Assembly (NCBI GenBank): GCA_937923345.1
Contig: CAKZVJ010000147.1
Coordinates: 1 to 59,519 of the forward strand
Length of the DNA: 59,519 bases
Direction of reading: 5' to 3'
Source: an uncultured Saprospiraceae bacterium
GTDB lineage: Bacteria; Bacteroidota; Bacteroidia; Chitinophagales; Saprospiraceae
Both the position numbers and the translations under genes were made by a program. Positions 55,402-59,519 of the stretch are shown here, piece after piece. Position 1 is the stretch's first letter. Every line of letters starts with the position of its first letter. A model generated the notes under the pieces. That model was not told the origin of the DNA. It saw only the letters and a program-made list of their open reading frames with translations, and did not search any database.

Positions 55402-56795
55402 ATTCTATTCTTCATCGTTTTGATGCCACCAACTTAACACAAATTCTATAAAGCAGTTTACCTTATCTATTATTATTGTGTATTTAGTTTTTGAGGCCAG
55501 GTCATTCTATATAGCCTATGGAGACACATCATGCGTATTTAAGGGATGTCACATTCACTCATTGTCAATAACGCGCTCCCTTTGTCAGGTTTTAAACCTT
55601 CGTTGCTAAGCGATTCATTGTTAGATAAAATCACTCTCTTTGGAATCTAGTTTGAGGATTTCAAACAAGTTTATAAATAGAATACAATAAAAATGATAAT
55701 AAATTATTGCACTAAAGTGTCGGATATAGTTGGCATTTTTTTATATCTCCGAAAAACAATTTTGCCACTCTTGACACAAAAAAAATTTTAAAAAAAAGCA
55801 CTCTTTTTTACAACTTTTCAGAAGGTGTTTTTAAGCAATAAAATTTCAAAAAATTAAATTTATTTTTGAAAGAAAGTAACTACAAAATCCAACTTAAATC
55901 CGAATAATTAAAGACCTGATTATTTTTTAAGTGTATGAAATATAGGTGTTTAGGATAGTTTTTGTAGCGATTGTATTCTTTGGTGGAATGTAGTTTGTTA
56001 GTGTTATTTAATTCTAATTTTACGATTGTCTTGACAACCATGTTGTCGATCTTGGCGTATTGTTAATATACATTTTAGCGGATGTATATCCCATAAAAAA
56101 ATACAATTTGTAAGTAAGTTATAAATCTGAAAAGTCAGGTTTATTTAAAAGAAAAGCGATTTGAATTTAGCTATTTTTTAATTCTCGATAAAAATTAGAT
56201 AAACTAAAAGCTTTGATTTTGAGACTTATCATTAGAAGAAAGAAATAAGAAATTCGAGAGTCTTATTTTGCTTTCAAGCTAAGGAAAAAGGCAAGTGTCA
56301 ACTTAGAATTTATACATAGATTGATGTTTGCCAATAGATACCAGTGAAAATTATTTATTAACCCCCTAATCGGAATTTAAATAATCACCATAGTATATCA
56401 ATAATCGAAGTGGCCATTTTGCTTATTGATTCGCTCTAAGGCAATTCACATTGCCGTTTTACTCATAGTATACACGTTATGTTTTTGTGATGTACTGTCA
56501 TCGCCTTGCCTTGTATTGCATTATATAGGTTTGTAATGACTTCTTATCACGCAAGAAGATTTTTTGGAGATTACTAAATCGTTTTACACCATAAATTACT
56601 TTTACACTCATTTTGTCACTAAATCTAATATTTATACACTGACACAATACTAAAAACTATCTACATGATTCTAGTGTAGAAATTGCGACACCTCTTCTAT
56701 TTTGTTTTCTTCAAGATACCTTTCTGTTTACATAAGGGCTGGGAGATGTTTGTCGATGGATTTAAGTTCTGTGTTCCCTCAAAACTTTAAATATC
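55402..56795. other. 1.4-kb AT-rich gap before the spondin gene
   Basis: I see no gene of 60 codons or more in this visibly AT-rich stretch. It contains many A- and T-runs, a GACAAC/GTTGTC palindrome (56033-56047), a TATACAT...ATGTATA hairpin just after it, and small hairpins near 56434 (GGCAA/TTGCC) and 56540 (CTTCTT/AAGAAG). No promoter of good match could be fixed for either flanking gene. It lacks the dispersed repeat seen in other long gaps. It is either a long regulatory region or decayed sequence. Confidence 0.6.
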
Positions 56796-59519
56796 ATGAA
56801 AAACAATTATTTATTTACTTTTCTAATAAGCTTGATTTTTTTTAGTGGTTCCCTCTTTGCACAAGAGTCTACTGCTACCTATCGAGTTACGTTTGACGCT
56901 CAATGGAGTCGAACGACACATCCTTATCAATTTCCTTTTAACCCTAGATGGTCTCCACCAGTAGGGTTTACCCATGATAGCTCAGCAACGCCTTTGTTTG
57001 AAGTGGGTACTGTTGCTACCCAAGGGGTTGTCAATGTTTCACAAACAGGATCTAGAGATCCTATAAATGATGAGATTGATGCGCTTATTGGTTCAGGAGT
57101 AGAGTTCAGAGTTAACTCTCCTATCCGAGTAAGACCTTCCCCGGATACCATTTCTTTCACATTCGATATTTCAGAATCGCACCCATATTTAAGTCTTATT
57201 TCTATGATTGCTCCAAGCCCAGATTGGTTTGTAGGATTCAACGGTTTGAGACTTTTTGAAAATGGAGAATGGACAGAAAGCACTAGGGTAGCTTTTAAGC
57301 CTTATGATTCTGGCTCTGACTCTGGTGTTACATTTGAATCTCCAAATGAAAATACGAGCCCTAGAGGAACAATTTTTGAAATTACAGATGGTCCTATTTT
57401 TGGGGCTGGCGAAGCAACTTTAGGAACTTGGATTATAGAAAGAATTGATGATAACAGCAATTGCGAAGTAGCTGGTGGATCTATCGAAGGCGGACCATTC
57501 CGGTTCTGTGTTGGTGATGGTGATGCTGATAATATCGGAGCAGACGAAATTTCACTTTCTGGTGCTTCAGGTGCTAATAATCAATGGGTTGTAACAGATG
57601 AAAATGGTTTTATCCAAGGATTGCCAGGCAGTTTTACAGGCCCTAATTTTGATATCCAAGGGACGGGTGTTTGTTTTGTTTCACACCTATCATTTGAAGA
57701 TGGTCTAGAAGGACTCGAGCCAGGTGCTAATATCAATGATTTGGTAGGTTGCTTCAATTTTTCAAACAGCATATATGTAGACCGCCAAGAAGATGATGAA
57801 ACTTGTCGACCAAATGAAACAGCCAGCTACAGAGTAATATTTGATGCAGCATGGAGTGCAGTAACACACCCAGCAGATTTTCCAGCAGATGAACCAAACA
57901 TAGCAAGATGGAGTCCGCCTGTAGGGATGACACATAATGCAGATACAAGATTTTTCATAGATGGTGCTCAAGCTACTCCTGGGATAGTAAATATGTCGCA
58001 GACAGGATCTAGAGATCCATTAAACGATGAAATTGATCAAGTTATAGCAGAAGGAGGAGCAGAATATAGAGTGAATTCTCCCATTCGTGTGAGACCTTCC
58101 CCAGATACTATTTCTTTTAGTTTTGATATTTCGAGTTCCCATCCTAGATTAAGTTTGGTCTCTATGATTGCACCATCTCCAGATTGGTTTATTGCGATTA
58201 GAGACTTGCAGTTATTCAATGATGGTGAGTGGACGGAAAGTCAGTTAGTTGATTTCAAATTGTATGATTCTGGTTCAGATAGCGGAACTTCTTTTGCTTC
58301 TCCAAACTTTGATACTCAACCTAGAACAGGAATAGAACCTCTAGTGGACGGACCATTGTTTGCGAATGGAAATGAAAACTCTACAGGTATGTGGAGAATT
58401 GAAAGAATTGATGCCGGCAGCACATGTGATGTGAACGGTGGTTCTTTGACAGGAGGTCCTTTTACTTTCTGTGTAGATGGAAACGCTGATAACATTCCTG
58501 CAAATGCAATTTCAGTAGAAGGAGTTTCTGGCTCAAACAGCCAGTGGGTAGTTACAGACGCTAGTGGCAATATTTTAGGATTACCAGCTAGTTTTACGGG
58601 TCCTGATTTTGACGCTGCTGGTCTTGGTCTATGTTTTGTTTACCACTTATCTTTTGAAGACGGTTTGACAGGTTTGGATATGGGGGCAAGCATTCATGAC
58701 TTAGACGGATGTTTCAATCTTTCTAACGGTATTTATGTAAACAGAATTAACTGTGCTTCTGAATCTATCGTGGGTGCAGTATATGCAATGACAAACGGTG
58801 AAGGTCAAGTAGAAGGTAATGTGCAAGGACCTAACTCCATTGTTGCCTATGGTCAAATGGCAGATGGTACGCTTGCTGAGCTTGGAGTATACTCTACTGG
58901 TGGTAATGGAGGTGATTTTGATGGTGGAGAAGGTCTTGATCCATTAATCTCAGCGTATGCTATCACTAAGACATTAGACAATAGATTTGTACTAGCTGTA
59001 AACGCTGGTTCAAATACAGTAACCTCTTTAAAAGTAAATCCTGACTTTACTCTTTCTGTTGTGGATACAGAAAGCACAGAAGATATTGGACCAAACTCAG
59101 TAGCTGTTGCTCCATCTAGCGAAACAGGAGTAAACGGTACAGTATACGTTTCAAATATCACACGTCCAGAATTTTTGGAACTGGGAGAACCAGCACAGCA
59201 AGGTTCTATCATAGGATATAGATTGATGGATGATGGTTCATTGGAGCCAATTGAAGGATCTCAGCGAGATCTAGCCAACCGTCCATCAGCAGTACAGTTC
59301 TCTCCAAACGGTGACTTCTTGGTAGTGGCCTCTATTAACGCAGGTGCATCAGCATTAGCAAGTGGATCAGAAGATGAAATCGTAGTATATACAGTCAATG
59401 CGGACGGTACTTTGAGCGCTGATCAAACGGACGGAGCTACTTCTACTTTAAGAGGAAACACAGAAGGAAGAAACCTTCCATCAGCGATTGGATTCCAGAT
59501 AGTAGGAGACAATTATGTG
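56796..59519 (+). CDS. Large secreted protein with two spondin_N modules and a lactonase-like beta-propeller (3' end beyond window)
   Basis: The frame is open from the ATG at 56796 to the window end (908 codons so far). The protein begins with a signal peptide (residues 1-24, LFAQ). Spondin_N module 1 (about 29-220: YRVTFDAQWS, APSPDWFVG, YDSGSDSG) is followed by a Cys-containing unit (about 225-330: FCVGDGDADNIG, QWVVTDENG, HLSFEDGL, GCFNFSNSIYV). Then come spondin_N module 2 (about 345-535) and a second such unit (about 550-650). From about residue 660 (GAVYAMTNGEG) the sequence resembles lactonase-type propellers (SVAVAPS, YVSNITRP, PSAVQFSPNGDFLVVAS). It should be exported. Spondin_N domains in bacteria are of unknown role, possibly adhesion; the propeller may be structural or enzymatic. 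No Bacteroidetes sorting domain is visible because the end is missing. Confidence 0.85.
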   Translation, partial: MKNNYLFTFLISLIFFSGSLFAQESTATYRVTFDAQWSRTTHPYQFPFNPRWSPPVGFTHDSSATPLFEVGTVATQGVVNVSQTGSRDPINDEIDALIGSGVEFRVNSPIRVRPSPDTISFTFDISESHPYLSLISMIAPSPDWFVGFNGLRLFENGEWTESTRVAFKPYDSGSDSGVTFESPNENTSPRGTIFEITDGPIFGAGEATLGTWIIERIDDNSNCEVAGGSIEGGPFRFCVGDGDADNIGADEISLSGASGANNQWVVTDENGFIQGLPGSFTGPNFDIQGTGVCFVSHLSFEDGLEGLEPGANINDLVGCFNFSNSIYVDRQEDDETCRPNETASYRVIFDAAWSAVTHPADFPADEPNIARWSPPVGMTHNADTRFFIDGAQATPGIVNMSQTGSRDPLNDEIDQVIAEGGAEYRVNSPIRVRPSPDTISFSFDISSSHPRLSLVSMIAPSPDWFIAIRDLQLFNDGEWTESQLVDFKLYDSGSDSGTSFASPNFDTQPRTGIEPLVDGPLFANGNENSTGMWRIERIDAGSTCDVNGGSLTGGPFTFCVDGNADNIPANAISVEGVSGSNSQWVVTDASGNILGLPASFTGPDFDAAGLGLCFVYHLSFEDGLTGLDMGASIHDLDGCFNLSNGIYVNRINCASESIVGAVYAMTNGEGQVEGNVQGPNSIVAYGQMADGTLAELGVYSTGGNGGDFDGGEGLDPLISAYAITKTLDNRFVLAVNAGSNTVTSLKVNPDFTLSVVDTESTEDIGPNSVAVAPSSETGVNGTVYVSNITRPEFLELGEPAQQGSIIGYRLMDDGSLEPIEGSQRDLANRPSAVQFSPNGDFLVVASINAGASALASGSEDEIVVYTVNADGTLSADQTDGATSTLRGNTEGRNLPSAIGFQIVGDNYV
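56880..58750 (+). repeat. Internal duplication of the spondin plus Cys unit
   Basis: Two units (starting 56880 and 57828, offset 948 nt or 316 codons) share not only protein motifs but also many identical nucleotide stretches (CAGACAGGATCTAGAGATCC-like, GTGAGACCTTCCCC). This suggests a fairly recent duplication or ongoing gene conversion. Confidence 0.8.

Noticed and set aside
57754-59212. Minus-strand frames opposite the spondin gene
   Set aside because: They are shadows of the long open plus-strand frame, which has clear domains and a signal peptide.

Overview
The window looks like a chromosomal segment of a Bacteroidota bacterium, most plausibly of the Saprospiria/Saprospiraceae type. The evidence is: Bacteroidetes-type promoter boxes (TAnnTTTG with a TTTG-like box about 19 nt upstream) before rpsL, rpsJ and infA; no convincing Shine-Dalgarno sequences but A-rich leaders; family-specific proteins (a GLPGLI protein beside a carboxypeptidase-regulatory/beta-barrel outer membrane protein, RicT, YpdA, a spondin-domain secreted protein); tuf absent between fusA and rpsJ; and a carotenoid tailoring operon whose predicted product is of the saproxanthin type. 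The lineage is inferred from gene content, not from a phylogeny. Layout: 1-5.4 kb, minus strand, holds a YceI-like/OB-fold secreted pair, transketolase and xylose isomerase (pentose metabolism). 5.8-9.5 kb, plus strand, holds the outer membrane beta-barrel protein and its GLPGLI partner. 9.5-17.3 kb, minus strand, holds a lipoprotein, priA, a histone-deacetylase-family protein overlapping ypdA, and a hybrid sensory protein whose kinase core has lost its key residues. 17.8-19.6 kb holds a polyprenyl synthetase and a GNAT acetyltransferase. 19.8-38.4 kb, plus strand, is one long ribosomal block (rpsL-rpsG-fusA, then the S10, spc and alpha clusters including secY, map, infA, rpoA, ending with rplQ). 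It is followed by carA-eno-divIC/ftsB-like-sucD to 42.1 kb. 42.4-46.4 kb, minus strand, holds lpdA, ricT and holB. 46.9-51.0 kb, plus strand, holds a PTPS/QueD-family gene and a flavoprotein plus membrane polyferredoxin pair. 51.1-55.4 kb, minus strand, holds crtD-cruF-crtZ, a tail-anchored unknown and a sugar nucleotidyltransferase. A 1.4 kb AT-rich gap precedes an open-ended gene for a very large secreted protein with two spondin_N modules and a lactonase-type beta-propeller. Six intergenic gaps carry copies of one dispersed repeat family: a GGG..TGCCC-like start, a gene-specific hairpin, then a GGTCGGGCTATCCG-like core. The copies differ in stem sequence but keep the layout and sit in both orientations. 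I found no tRNA, rRNA, CRISPR array, complete insertion sequence or replication origin. The observations most worth follow-up are the repeat family, the degenerate kinase with an intact C-terminal receiver, the two-spondin/propeller protein, the carotenoid operon, and the flavoprotein/polyferredoxin pair.
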